DNA of 64,000 nucleotides from Leptotrichia wadei (GTDB lineage Bacteria; Fusobacteriota; Fusobacteriia; Fusobacteriales; Leptotrichiaceae): NCBI RefSeq assembly GCF_007990445.1, contig NZ_AP019841.1, positions 1,674,001 to 1,738,000 of the forward strand, read 5' to 3'. Shown piece by piece: positions 1 to 7,785 of this stretch (position 1 is its first letter; each line of letters starts with the position of its first letter). The notes under the pieces were generated by a model. It saw only the letters and a program-made list of their open reading frames with translations, ran no database searches and was not told where the DNA came from. The position numbers and the translations under genes were made by a program.

Positions 1-633
1 GAAGATAGTGTTACAGAAAAAAAATTAGGAAATGATAGTTTGGCAATACTGGATTATTTATATTTAACAGATGACAAACCAGAAGAGATAAAACCAGGAT
101 GGCTATTTGAGGAATTTTCAACAAAAGAGGAGATAGAGGAGTTTCAGAAAGAGATTGGTTTAAAGTTTCCAGAAAAATATTTGAATTTTTTGTATAAGGC
201 AATTGATGAAAATGGAATAAGAATATATCCTGAAAAGTATAAAAAAGAATATAAAGAAAAATTAGAACAAACGAATTTTAAAAATGGGGCTTATATGATG
301 TTAGATCAAGTAAAAGAAGATTATCAATTTTTACTGGATGAATTTAAACCATATCCGAAGAAATTAATTCCAATATTTGACTGCTTGTATGAACGTTACA
401 TCTGCCTTGACTACAGAGGAAAACTGAATACGACGCTGAAAGAACCGAGAATAACGTATTTTAATTCAGAAGAAGAGGGAAATAGAAGGTTTGTGCCGAT
501 AGCGGACAGTTATGAGGCATTCTTGGATATGATAGAAATTGATGAGAAGAAGGTTGAAAGTGAAAAGAGGGCGATGAAGGAGAGATATTTGTATGGTTAT
601 CAGATATTGGAGATGATAAGGGAGGAAGAATAG
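1..633 (+). CDS. SMI1/KNR4 (SUKH) family protein, 5' end not in window
   Basis: The frame is open from base 1, so the gene may begin outside the window. The first usable start is a TTG at 40 with AGGA about nine bases upstream. From there the product is 197 residues. It has the SUKH pattern: an acidic helix with the EEIEEFQKEIGLKFPEKY segment, then a Y/F-rich core containing IPIFDC and YICLDYR, and a late PIADSYEAFLDMI strand-helix. SUKH proteins are often immunity proteins against polymorphic toxins, although some have other roles. The YwqK-type gene 64 bases downstream on the same strand supports an immunity-type locus. No toxin is visible in the window, so the function is inferred from family and context. 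Confidence 0.7.
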   Translation, partial: EDSVTEKKLGNDSLAILDYLYLTDDKPEEIKPGWLFEEFSTKEEIEEFQKEIGLKFPEKYLNFLYKAIDENGIRIYPEKYKKEYKEKLEQTNFKNGAYMMLDQVKEDYQFLLDEFKPYPKKLIPIFDCLYERYICLDYRGKLNTTLKEPRITYFNSEEEGNRRFVPIADSYEAFLDMIEIDEKKVESEKRAMKERYLYGYQILEMIREEE

Positions 634-697
634 GAAGGTTTTATTTATTCTAAAATGAAAATAGGACAATGTTAAGGAAAGGGAGTGTTAAAAAATA

Positions 698-1834
698 ATG
701 AAAGTATTGAAAATAGACGAGCATGAAAAGTTTTATGAATATTTTGATGTGGAAACAGTAGATAAAACAGAAATTTTAAGCAAGAATGGTGAAAAAGTAA
801 CAGCGGAAATAGAAATTTTTTCAGAAAATGTGGTAATTACACGAGGGAAAATTATTGACGGATTAAGGGAAGGAAGATGGGAGCATTTCTTTGATACAGG
901 AGAACCAAAAGGAGTCAATGAATATAAAAGTGGACTACTGGATGGGCTGAATGAGGAGTACAGAAGAGATGGCTCAAAAATATTTAGTGGACAGTTTAAA
1001 AAAGGAAAGAAATCAGGACATTGGTGCTGGTATCATGAAAATGGAATAATTGAAGTAGAAGGGGAATATATCGAAGATAGAAGGGAAGGGAAGTTTATCC
1101 AAAATTTTGAAAGTGGAAATCTTTTTATGGAAACATGCTATAAAAATGGACTTGAAAATGGGAAAGTGAAAATATACTATGAGAATGGAAATATTCAGGC
1201 AGAATATAAAAGAGTAGATGGCTTAACGGAAGGGGAATACAGAAGATATTATGAAAATGGAAATACAAAGTATCAGGGGCTGGAAATCAATGGAAAAAGG
1301 GAAGGCAAGTGGATTTCATATTTTGAAACTGGCGAGATTGAAGCACAAGAGCAATGGAGCAAAAACAAATTAAATGGCTATCAAATTTTTTATTATAGAA
1401 ATAAGAACATTGAGGGTGAATTTAATTGGGAAAATGGTAAGCTGGAAGGAATAGTGAAAAGATATTATGAAGATGGAACTCCTGAAAGCATAGAAAGGTA
1501 TGAAAATAATAAATTAAATGGAGAATATACGGATTACTATCCAAATGGTAGAATTAAACAGTCAGGATTTATGAAAGATGGGGAATTAGATGGGAAAATA
1601 GTTACATATTTTGATTATGGAGGAAATTTAATTTCAAAAAAAGTTGATTATATAAACGGTAAGAAAAATGGAGAAAAAATTTCATATAATGATGATGGAA
1701 AGACAGTCGAAAGTATAGAAAGATACCTGAATGATAAACTGGAAGGAATAGCCGAATACTATGATGAACTAGGAAATTTAATATTAAAGCAAAAGTTTCA
1801 TGAAGATGAATTAGTAAGTGAAGAAAATTTTTAG
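698..1834 (+). CDS. MORN-repeat protein, YwqK family antitoxin-like
   Basis: The protein has 378 residues and is almost entirely tandem MORN_2-type repeats of about 22-24 residues. The repeated core is Y-x-NG-x-(I/L)-x-x-E-x-x-(Y/F)-x-x-G-(K/R)-x-x-G, for example YYENGNIQAEY, YYEDGTPESIERY and YYPNGRIKQSGF. A GGGAG Shine-Dalgarno precedes the ATG. RefSeq-style annotation calls such proteins toxin-antitoxin system YwqK family antitoxin. The biochemical role of these repeats is not established. There is no signal peptide, so the product is probably cytoplasmic. It sits between a SUKH protein and a truncated ORF in one likely transcription unit, which fits an immunity-gene array. Repeat family is secure, function is tentative. 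Confidence 0.8.
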   Translation: MKVLKIDEHEKFYEYFDVETVDKTEILSKNGEKVTAEIEIFSENVVITRGKIIDGLREGRWEHFFDTGEPKGVNEYKSGLLDGLNEEYRRDGSKIFSGQFKKGKKSGHWCWYHENGIIEVEGEYIEDRREGKFIQNFESGNLFMETCYKNGLENGKVKIYYENGNIQAEYKRVDGLTEGEYRRYYENGNTKYQGLEINGKREGKWISYFETGEIEAQEQWSKNKLNGYQIFYYRNKNIEGEFNWENGKLEGIVKRYYEDGTPESIERYENNKLNGEYTDYYPNGRIKQSGFMKDGELDGKIVTYFDYGGNLISKKVDYINGKKNGEKISYNDDGKTVESIERYLNDKLEGIAEYYDELGNLILKQKFHEDELVSEENF

Positions 1835-1848
1835 GGAATGGAGGGAAT

Positions 1849-1992
1849 ATGATAGGGAAAATAAGAAATTTTGATAAAAAAAAATATGAAATTTTATCAA
1901 CTTCAAGAATAAAAATGTATGATGATGAAGAAAAGATGCAGATAAAAAAGACAGATAAAAATATTTTAGAGAGTATCCATAATTTTGTGTAA
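1849..1992 (+). CDS. small ORF of 47 residues, probable gene fragment
   Basis: An ATG with a strong GGAGGG-type ribosome site begins 14 bases after the YwqK-like gene. The frame runs to a TAA at 1990-1992. The product is basic and hydrophilic, begins MIGKIRNFDKKKYEIL and has no recognisable domain. It looks like the first part of a longer protein cut short, and the 120 bases after it are non-coding up to the tRNA promoter. It is probably the decayed end of the immunity-gene array, or a small hypothetical protein. No function is assigned. Confidence 0.45.
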   Translation: MIGKIRNFDKKKYEILSTSRIKMYDDEEKMQIKKTDKNILESIHNFV

Positions 1993-2110
1993 ACTAATAG
2001 ATAAATCCAGTAAATCTAATACTTTACTGTTCTATTTACACAAAAATTTTTATGCACCCATATTTTGGCTGCCCCTATATTTTTTACTCTGTCCTTTTCT
2101 AAATTTTTAC

Positions 2111-2139
2111 TTGACATTAGGTAAAAAATTCGGTATAAT
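2111..2139 (+). promoter_or_regulatory. sigma-70 promoter of tRNA-Thr
   Basis: A perfect TTGACA at 2111-2116 and a perfect TATAAT at 2134-2139 are separated by exactly 17 bases. They end 15 bases before the tRNA. This is the best consensus promoter noticed in the window and fits a stable-RNA gene. Confidence 0.93.
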
Positions 2140-2154
2140 ATTTTTGTTAGTTTT

Positions 2155-2230
<76 letters not shown>

Positions 2231-2262
2231 CTTTAAAAATATCACTCATATTATGAATTTTG

Positions 2263-2293
2263 AACTATTTTATTAAAATAAAATAGTTTTTTT
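2263..2293 (+). terminator. intrinsic terminator of tRNA-Thr
   Basis: AACTATTTTATT and AATAAAATAGTT form a perfect 12-base-pair stem with a two-base loop, followed by a T tract. It begins 33 bases after the tRNA. Confidence 0.8.
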
Positions 2294-2362
2294 ATTTACT
2301 TTAAAAATTTTTAAATTTCACATTATACTCAAATCTACTTAATTTAAAAGTATACTATTAAA

Positions 2363-2440
2363 GATCATATAAATTCAGGATTTGAGTAAAATAGTCATAA
2401 TTTTTGAGTTCCGTTTTAAAGTAGTTTTACTATAGTAAAA
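2363..2440. repeat. dispersed AT-rich intergenic repeat, copy A
   Basis: This segment matches 4514-4590 over most of its length, sharing cores such as GAGTAAAATAGTCAT and GTTTTAAAG-AGTTTTACTAT. It partly matches 22191-22240. The GTAAAA and TTTTAC segments within it are inverted and could pair. All three copies lie outside genes. Origin and role are unknown. Confidence 0.6.
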
Positions 2441-2487
2441 ATTATCTTAACTCCTCTCTTATTTCCTCCTTTATCTTTTATTTTTTC

Positions 2488-2525
2488 AAAAAAAAAAGAA
2501 AAATCTGATAAATTCAAATCTTTCT
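2488..2525 (-). terminator. terminator after the DUF3829-like gene
   Basis: Read on the minus strand, AGAAAGAT pairs with ATTTTTCT around a loop of about 13 bases. A run of about nine T follows. It starts about 30 bases after the stop codon of the minus-strand gene at 2556. Confidence 0.7.
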
Positions 2526-2555
2526 TTTCTAAATTAATCTTAAATACTACTTGTA

Positions 2556-3566
2556 TTATTTTTTGGTTTTCTTAGCCAATAATTTATTATGTTCCTTTAT
2601 TACTTCATTAAAGTTTGCAAGTACATTTTCAGGTGTTCCATCTTCTGTCTGTGCAAAGAAACTGTCACTTACTGAAGAATGTGAGGCTTTTTCCTTTTTC
2701 TCTATTCTTTGAATAAATACATTTACAGATTGATTAAATTTATTAGCCTTTTGAACAAATTCGCTGTGATCTCCAGGCATATATCCTTCTTTTTCAAGCT
2801 GTTTTGTATTTTTTAAGGATTTTTCAAATTTTATAAGGGCCTTATCCATTTTTTCTTCCATCTTCTTAAATTGTTTAGCATTTCCCTTTGAAATAAAGTC
2901 GCTTGCATCTAATTCCTGCTTATGTATTTCCTTTATAATTTTTTCACCTTCAGTAATAAACATAAATTGATTATATGTAATAAACTGTTTTCGTTTATCA
3001 TAATCCTTTATCATCAATTTTTTTATTTCATCAGATTTCTTTTCAAATACGTTTTTATAGCTTTTAGTAACTTGGTTATATTTATCCAAAGTTGCAAGTA
3101 ATTGTGTATGCAAAACCTGTGCCTTTTCATAATTATCTTTTAAGTATTCTTTATTTTTATAATATGTTCTCATTTCATCTGTAATTGGCATCATTTTTTC
3201 AAGTATCGGAATCATCGCAATCGCCTTTTTATCCATTTCATCTTTTCTTTCCTTGCTAGTTTCCAATTCCTTCAACTTATCAATAAAATCCTTATCAATT
3301 GCAATATCCGCCGTAATATCCTCATTTTGAATAGTTCTAAACTTCTTATCTGTTCCAGCATCTTCAAAATAATATAAAAGCCCCTTGTCAATATTAAGTA
3401 TTCTATTATAAAAACGTATGTGCTTACTATATTTATCTTTATTTCTGTCCAATATCTCCTGCTCTTTGGAAATTCCGCTCAACGATTTCTTTTCCACCTT
3501 TCCCGACATCATTGATAAAATCACTATTCCTAGCATAACTAGCACTATTATCCCTATTTTTTTCAT
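2556..3566 (-). CDS. DUF3829 (YiiG-like) family exported protein
   Basis: The 336-residue protein has an N-terminal hydrophobic segment (about residues 4-21) and then a long, charged, helical body. It contains the DUF3829 hallmarks: an early RFYNRILNIDKGLLYYFED block, a middle block YYKNKEYLKDNYEKAQVLH, and a late FNQSVNVFI...FNEVIKEHNKL block. There is no lipobox cysteine, so the N-terminus is either a cleaved signal or an anchor, and the body is probably periplasmic. The molecular function of DUF3829/YiiG proteins is not known. It is divergent from the thioredoxin-like gene at 3893 and has its own terminator, so it is probably monocistronic. Confidence 0.7.
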   Translation of the reverse strand: MKKIGIIVLVMLGIVILSMMSGKVEKKSLSGISKEQEILDRNKDKYSKHIRFYNRILNIDKGLLYYFEDAGTDKKFRTIQNEDITADIAIDKDFIDKLKELETSKERKDEMDKKAIAMIPILEKMMPITDEMRTYYKNKEYLKDNYEKAQVLHTQLLATLDKYNQVTKSYKNVFEKKSDEIKKLMIKDYDKRKQFITYNQFMFITEGEKIIKEIHKQELDASDFISKGNAKQFKKMEEKMDKALIKFEKSLKNTKQLEKEGYMPGDHSEFVQKANKFNQSVNVFIQRIEKKEKASHSSVSDSFFAQTEDGTPENVLANFNEVIKEHNKLLAKKTKK

Positions 3567-3779
3567 ATAATTGTTTTCACTCCTCCTTCTAATTTATAAC
3601 AAATTTATCTTAAAACTCAATCTAAAGAGTTATAATCATTCCATCAATTTCTAGTATTCAACATAATTTTCAGGCAATTTTTCATCTAAATTTCTTTGAG
3701 TTTTATTTTAAATCCATTTTACTTCCTTAGTACAATTATAATAATTTTTATACATAATGTCAAACAAAAAAATATATTT

Positions 3780-3808
3780 TTGAAAAATTTTAAAATATGT
3801 GCTATACT
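3780..3808 (+). promoter_or_regulatory. promoter of the thioredoxin-like gene
   Basis: TTGAAA at 3780-3785 and TATACT at 3803-3808 are spaced by 17 bases. They lie about 85 bases upstream of the ATG at 3893, and an AAAGGAG ribosome site follows. Confidence 0.65.
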
Positions 3809-3892
3809 AAATTCAACAATTAAAGATGTTAAATATTTATTATTTAATTATTCTGAAGTTTAACATTAAATAAAAAAGGAGAATGATTCAAG

Positions 3893-4393
3893 ATGAAAAA
3901 AGTACTGCTTATTATCTCAATGTTTATGGTATTTATGATTGGGTATGGAAAGGGAAAGGCACTTGATGTGAATATGGAAACTGGAGCTAAAATTCCTAGT
4001 TTTCAGTTAAGGGACTTCAGCGGAAAATACACAAATAGCAGAAAAATATTTAATAACGGAAAGCCTACATTATTAGTTTTAGCAGCAGAATGGTGTCCAT
4101 ATTGCCGTTCAGAATTGCCTGATGTTCAAAAATTTTATGAAGAAAATAAGGATAACGTAAATGTAGTAGTTGTATTTACAAGAAGAAAAACAAATTTATC
4201 AGAAACTAAAAAATATGCAGAAGAAAGCAAATTTACTTTCCCAGTTTACTACGATGCCGATGATTCAATAATGAAGGGATTCAAAGTAAACAGTATTCCA
4301 TACAACATAAAAATTGAAAATTCAAAAATTCAAGAAATTTTAGGTGGAACTATGCAATATGATGCTATAAAATCAGCATTTGGCATTGAATAA
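3893..4393 (+). CDS. exported TlpA/ResA-like thiol-disulfide oxidoreductase
   Basis: The 166-residue protein begins with a signal-type hydrophobic segment (residues 3-18) and continues into a thioredoxin fold. The redox motif is WCPYC, with cysteines at about 68 and 71. A NSIPYNIKI strand near residue 140 supplies the cis-proline loop. The AhpC/TSA-type opening GAKIPSFQLRDFSGK is typical of TlpA/ResA. Such proteins reduce or isomerise disulfides of exported proteins or cytochrome c apoproteins in the periplasm. No cytochrome maturation genes are nearby, so the substrate is unknown. It is a single gene with its own promoter and terminator. Confidence 0.88.
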   Translation: MKKVLLIISMFMVFMIGYGKGKALDVNMETGAKIPSFQLRDFSGKYTNSRKIFNNGKPTLLVLAAEWCPYCRSELPDVQKFYEENKDNVNVVVVFTRRKTNLSETKKYAEESKFTFPVYYDADDSIMKGFKVNSIPYNIKIENSKIQEILGGTMQYDAIKSAFGIE

Positions 4394-4428
4394 ATTTATT
4401 AATTAAGTTTCAGTTTTTAAAATTTATC

Positions 4429-4463
4429 AGGATTTAAAGTTTTGTGCTTTAAGTCCTTTTTTT
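4429..4463 (+). terminator. terminator after the thioredoxin-like gene
   Basis: AGGATTTAAAG and CTTTAAGTCCT form an 11-base-pair stem with one G-T pair and a seven-base loop, followed by seven T. It lies 36 bases after the stop codon. Confidence 0.88.
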
Positions 4464-4513
4464 ATACTATTTTCCATTAAAATAACAGATTTATTATAGC
4501 CAAAACTATTTAA

Positions 4514-4590
4514 AATTATATAAATTTAAGAGTTGAGTAAAATAGTCATTGTTTTTAAGTTTAGTTTTAAAGCAGTTTTACTATATAATA
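4514..4590. repeat. dispersed AT-rich intergenic repeat, copy B
   Basis: This is a near-copy of 2363-2440, sharing TATAAATT, GAGTAAAATAGTCAT and AGTTTTACTAT in the same order and spacing. It runs directly into the palindrome at 4590. Confidence 0.6.
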
Positions 4591-4613
4591 CAAGGGGTCA
4601 AAAGACCCCTTGT
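4590..4613. repeat. GGGGTC palindromic repeat, copy 1
   Basis: ACAAGGGGTC and GACCCCTTGT form a perfect 10-base-pair inverted repeat with a four-base loop. The same arms recur at 25455-25476. Neither strand has a convincing T tract immediately after it, so it is listed as a repeat and not as a terminator. Confidence 0.65.
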
Positions 4614-4691
4614 CAAAAAAATAGACTATGATTTCCCCCTTTCAAAAAGGGATTTAGTACATAAATTTAATACTGATTCTAATTCATAAAA

Positions 4692-5678
4692 TTAATATAA
4701 TTTTGTTCCACATTCTGGACAAAACTTGCTTCCATTTGTCTTTGTTCCACATTCTGGACAGAATTTCGGAGCGGCGGTATTTCCTGCAGGATGATTATTT
4801 TCTGATGGCTGCTGATTATTATTGGGAGCTTGGTTTTGCTGATTCATCTGATTTGCCATCTGTTGTCCCATCATCATTCCCATTTGCATTCCTGCAACAT
4901 TTCCAGCCATATTTCCTGCACCTCCTCCGTTTTCCATAGAATCAGCCATTGCCATTTGAGTGTATTTATTTACATCATTGACCATACTTTGTCCTGCTGC
5001 CTTTTCCTGCATACGTTTTATTTCTTCTGGATAATTGAAGCTGGAAATAGTGAAACTTGGAATACAGAGTCCGATTTTTCTCATTTCAAAATCCATATCT
5101 TCTTTAATTCCATTTCCAATTTCATAAGAATTTGCCTGAAGATTGAACATATCCTTTCCTTCTCTAACTATCCATTTCATAAGCAGCTGATCCAGCATTG
5201 AGATTACTCTTTCTTTTACATCATCAATATTATACTGCTGCTTAATTCCAGCAATTTTATCAATAAATACATTGTAATTATCAACTTTACAGGCCATTAC
5301 GCCAAAGGCTCTTATTGGCATCCCTCCTGGAAGCCCTGGTGCCGGAATATTAATGGCATTTTTAGTTCCCCATTTTACAGTAACTTCCTTTGTATTGATA
5401 AAAAGCACTTCGGCTCTCATTCCTGAATTAAACCCAAATTTAAATCCTTTTAATGTTGACAAGAAAGGAACTATCTGTGAAGCAACATCATAACTTCCTT
5501 CATCTTCAAAAACACCTTCCACTTTTCCATTAAAAAGAAAAATTGCATCTTGTCCAGGTCTTATAATCAATTTTGATCCTTTTTTTATTTCTTTGTTTGA
5601 CCATTTCCAGAAAAGAGTTTCATCATTATACTGCTCCCATTCTATAACGTTAGCAAGCTGATTTCCAAATAATCCCAT
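4692..5678 (-). CDS. SPFH-domain protein with C-terminal zinc ribbons (YdjI-like)
   Basis: The 328-residue protein has an SPFH/virion-core-like domain over about residues 1-230 (opening MGLFGNQLANVIEWEQ, with KGSKLIIRPGQDAIF). A Met/Asn/Gln/Gly-rich low-complexity linker follows. The C-terminus carries two short CPECGTK motifs with paired cysteines that suggest a zinc ribbon. It is the last gene of a three-gene operon with a zinc-ribbon membrane protein and PspA. The Bacillus subtilis pspA-ydjGHI operon has the same gene types; there, YdjI is brought to the membrane by YdjG/YdjH. The likely role is membrane-stress scaffolding. There is no transmembrane segment, so it probably depends on its partners for localisation. 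Confidence 0.85.
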   Translation of the reverse strand: MGLFGNQLANVIEWEQYNDETLFWKWSNKEIKKGSKLIIRPGQDAIFLFNGKVEGVFEDEGSYDVASQIVPFLSTLKGFKFGFNSGMRAEVLFINTKEVTVKWGTKNAINIPAPGLPGGMPIRAFGVMACKVDNYNVFIDKIAGIKQQYNIDDVKERVISMLDQLLMKWIVREGKDMFNLQANSYEIGNGIKEDMDFEMRKIGLCIPSFTISSFNYPEEIKRMQEKAAGQSMVNDVNKYTQMAMADSMENGGGAGNMAGNVAGMQMGMMMGQQMANQMNQQNQAPNNNQQPSENNHPAGNTAAPKFCPECGTKTNGSKFCPECGTKLY

Positions 5679-5707
5679 TATAAATTTCTCCTTTCAATTT
5701 TTATTTT

Positions 5708-6397
5708 TTATATCCCCATTTCCTTTTTTAATCTTTCAAGCTCATCATCAACCGCAGATGAATTTTCCTTAGATTCTGCATCATCATATTTTTTCATAAG
5801 GTCATCTACTTCATCTCTTTTTGGAGAATTAAGTTCTATACTTGCATTTGCTTCATCTAACATTCTGTTAGCCTTTTCTTCAACAGAATTAAAGGCATCC
5901 ATTTTTCCGCTTATGCCATTAGAAGATGATAATTTACTAATTTTTTGAGCAGATTTTGCCATTTTGATTTTTGCCTTTATTTCATTTCTTCTAGCATTAA
6001 GTTTTTGTATATCTGATGTAAGTTTATCGTGCATTTCTCTCATTTTTAAAGAGTTTTCAACTGCAACCATTTTTTCCTTTTCAAGCGATTCCAATTTTAT
6101 TTTAATAGATTCCTTTTTTTCCAAAAACATTCTTGCATCAGCTTCATTTCCAGCTTGAAGAGCCTTTTTCGCATAACTTTCCATTTTTTTTATTTCATCT
6201 TCACATTCTGAAACTTTTCTCTTTGCAGCGCTTTCCTGTGCCATTACAGCAACTGTTTCAGCCTTTACACTCCCAAGATCCTTTTCCATATCCCTTAAAT
6301 ACTGATCTATCATTTTTTCAGGATCTTCCATTTTATCCAGCATCGCATTAATATTCGATGCCATTATTGTTTTAAATCTTTCTAAAATACCAGCCAT
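5708..6397 (-). CDS. pspA: PspA/IM30 family envelope-stress protein
   Basis: The 229-residue protein is almost wholly alpha-helical coiled coil. The N-terminal amphipathic helix MAGILERFKTIMASNINAML and the following block MEDPEKMIDQYLRDME are diagnostic of PspA/Vipp1, which bind stressed membranes and form ESCRT-III-like polymers. I chose the ATG at 6397 because a GGAGGA ribosome site lies just before it. A longer reading from a TTG at 6412 would place that ribosome site inside the gene. It lies between the zinc-ribbon gene and the SPFH gene with gaps of about 25-30 bases, so all three should be co-transcribed. Confidence 0.93.
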   Translation of the reverse strand: MAGILERFKTIMASNINAMLDKMEDPEKMIDQYLRDMEKDLGSVKAETVAVMAQESAAKRKVSECEDEIKKMESYAKKALQAGNEADARMFLEKKESIKIKLESLEKEKMVAVENSLKMREMHDKLTSDIQKLNARRNEIKAKIKMAKSAQKISKLSSSNGISGKMDAFNSVEEKANRMLDEANASIELNSPKRDEVDDLMKKYDDAESKENSSAVDDELERLKKEMGI

Positions 6398-6422
6398 TTC
6401 AAATTCCTCCAATATATTTTTT

Positions 6423-7475
6423 TTATTTATTCATATAGTAAAATAATAATCCCAATGCTATTACAGCCAATATAACTGCAATAGTTATTTTTACAGCCGA
6501 TTTTGGATATTCTCCAACTATTTTCCCATTTTCCCCATTTATAATAATTTGATAGGATTTTCCATTAAATGAATAAGACATTGAATATACAGGCAACAAC
6601 AAGAGTCTGTAATATTCATCGCTCCAATAGATGGAATATCTTATATCTCGTACTCTATCATATCTTCTTAGCACATCTGAAGAAATTGTATTGTAAATTT
6701 CATCTTCCATTTTTACTTTAGCCTCTTCATAGCCTTGTCTCATGGGAACTTTAAAAATCTCAGAATTGTACCCCGACAAATATCTTGAATCAAAATTTAT
6801 CGTATCTTCCACATTAAATCCTCCAAGACTTTTTAAAAGCCTGTCATTTAGCGTTCTGGAAGCTCTCATTATAACATTTCTGAATTTGTTTCCAACTTCT
6901 CCACTTACATAATACCAGTCTGTGACTATTCTTGTTCTAGTCTTTCCATCCTCTTCGTAAGTTTCTGTCCTGTCAATCCCTCCCTGAGCAGTATATTCAG
7001 TATCTGCACTATTGTCAAAAGACCAGTATGGAAGATATATTCCAGTTACTTTTCCGCTTTGGTACAAATTTTTTAAAACATTCGGAGCAAACCATCTTCT
7101 TTTTATCCAATTTGAAAAAAGATTTCCAATTTCCCTTTTATCCACAAGAAAAGGTCTTATTCCATCAGGTTCTAATACAGATACCGCCTTTTCACTTAAT
7201 ACAATATTTGTATCACAATAGGGACACTTTTTTGAAGTTTCAAGTGGCTCCATCTCGACCATAGCACCGCAGGAACTGCATTGAACAATAGTTTTTTCTT
7301 CAGTTATTCTATTTTTTATCCTTTTTTCATAATCATTTATATCGTGTCTTTTATGCGTAAAAACTTTTGGCAATTCTTCTTCTGTTTCACAATTTTCACA
7401 TTTCAGATTCCCAGATTTCGGATCAAACCGCATCATTCCGCCACAATTTTTACATCTAAAATCATCACTTTTCAT
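6423..7475 (-). CDS. zinc-ribbon membrane protein (YdjG-like) of the PspA operon
   Basis: The 350-residue protein has two N-terminal zinc ribbons: CKNCGG with a later CENC, and CSSCGA with a later CPYC. A large soluble middle domain follows, containing LPYWSFDNSADTEY and repeated Tyr/Trp motifs. One transmembrane helix lies at the extreme C-terminus (about residues 325-347). The start at 7475 is chosen because AAGGAG lies seven bases before this ATG. An upstream TTG would overlap that site. It is the first gene of the PspA-SPFH operon, and the probable job is to anchor the SPFH/PspA assembly to the membrane, by analogy with B. subtilis YdjG. It starts 47 bases after the queA stop, so read-through from queA is possible. 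Confidence 0.82.
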   Translation of the reverse strand: MKSDDFRCKNCGGMMRFDPKSGNLKCENCETEEELPKVFTHKRHDINDYEKRIKNRITEEKTIVQCSSCGAMVEMEPLETSKKCPYCDTNIVLSEKAVSVLEPDGIRPFLVDKREIGNLFSNWIKRRWFAPNVLKNLYQSGKVTGIYLPYWSFDNSADTEYTAQGGIDRTETYEEDGKTRTRIVTDWYYVSGEVGNKFRNVIMRASRTLNDRLLKSLGGFNVEDTINFDSRYLSGYNSEIFKVPMRQGYEEAKVKMEDEIYNTISSDVLRRYDRVRDIRYSIYWSDEYYRLLLLPVYSMSYSFNGKSYQIIINGENGKIVGEYPKSAVKITIAVILAVIALGLLFYYMNK

Positions 7476-7522
7476 TAAAATACTCCTTGACAAAAGGTTT
7501 TTGATCTCAAGTTAAATAAAAT

Positions 7523-7706
7523 TTAATAAATAAACATAGAATCTCCAAAGCTATAAAATCTATATTTCTCTTCAATAGCCTTTTTATAAGCCTCAAAAAT
7601 AAATTCTTTTCCGCCAAATGCTGAAATTAACATAATTAACGTAGATTTTGGCAAATGAAAATTTGTAATTATTGCATCAACAATTTTAAATTTATAATCT
7701 CCATAA
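7523..7706 (-). CDS. queA: queA, 3' exon (C-terminus of S-adenosylmethionine:tRNA ribosyltransferase-isomerase)
   Basis: This 184-nt exon encodes the conserved QueA C-terminus: [32 protein letters not shown] and [12 protein letters not shown]. It has no start codon of its own. It is joined to the 5' exon (9659-10497) only if the 1,952-bp element between them is removed. Group I rules (U ending the 5' exon, G ending the intron) put the junction after base 9659 and before 7706. The sum 839+184 is 1,023 nt, which is 341 codons including the stop. The joint reads IFI-YGDYKF, as in intact QueA. The enzyme moves a ribosyl group from SAM to preQ1-tRNA to make epoxyqueuosine. I infer a functional spliced gene. 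Confidence 0.88.
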
Positions 7707-7785
7707 CTGAACCTCCCACGACTAAAGTCGCAGAGTTCTAAAATCTTTAAAAACATTCAAAAATTTTCTAAGAAGTTTGATAGCT
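7707..7785 (-). ncRNA. right end of the IStron, candidate omega-RNA 3' segment and 3' splice site
   Basis: In IS200/IS605 elements the omega RNA that guides TnpB covers the 3' end of tnpB and the right end, and its guide is the flanking host sequence. Here the segment after the tnpB stop contains the hairpin CGACTTTAGTCG and ends GGTTCAG. The guide would then begin TTATGGAGATTATAAA, which is queA exon 2. The same final G is the predicted 3' splice nucleotide, so splicing and guide production would compete for one transcript. Boundaries and activity are inferred. Confidence 0.45.

Noticed and set aside
4590-4613. palindrome as a bidirectional terminator
   Set aside because: Neither strand has an adequate T tract immediately after the stem. 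A good terminator already lies at 4429-4463.
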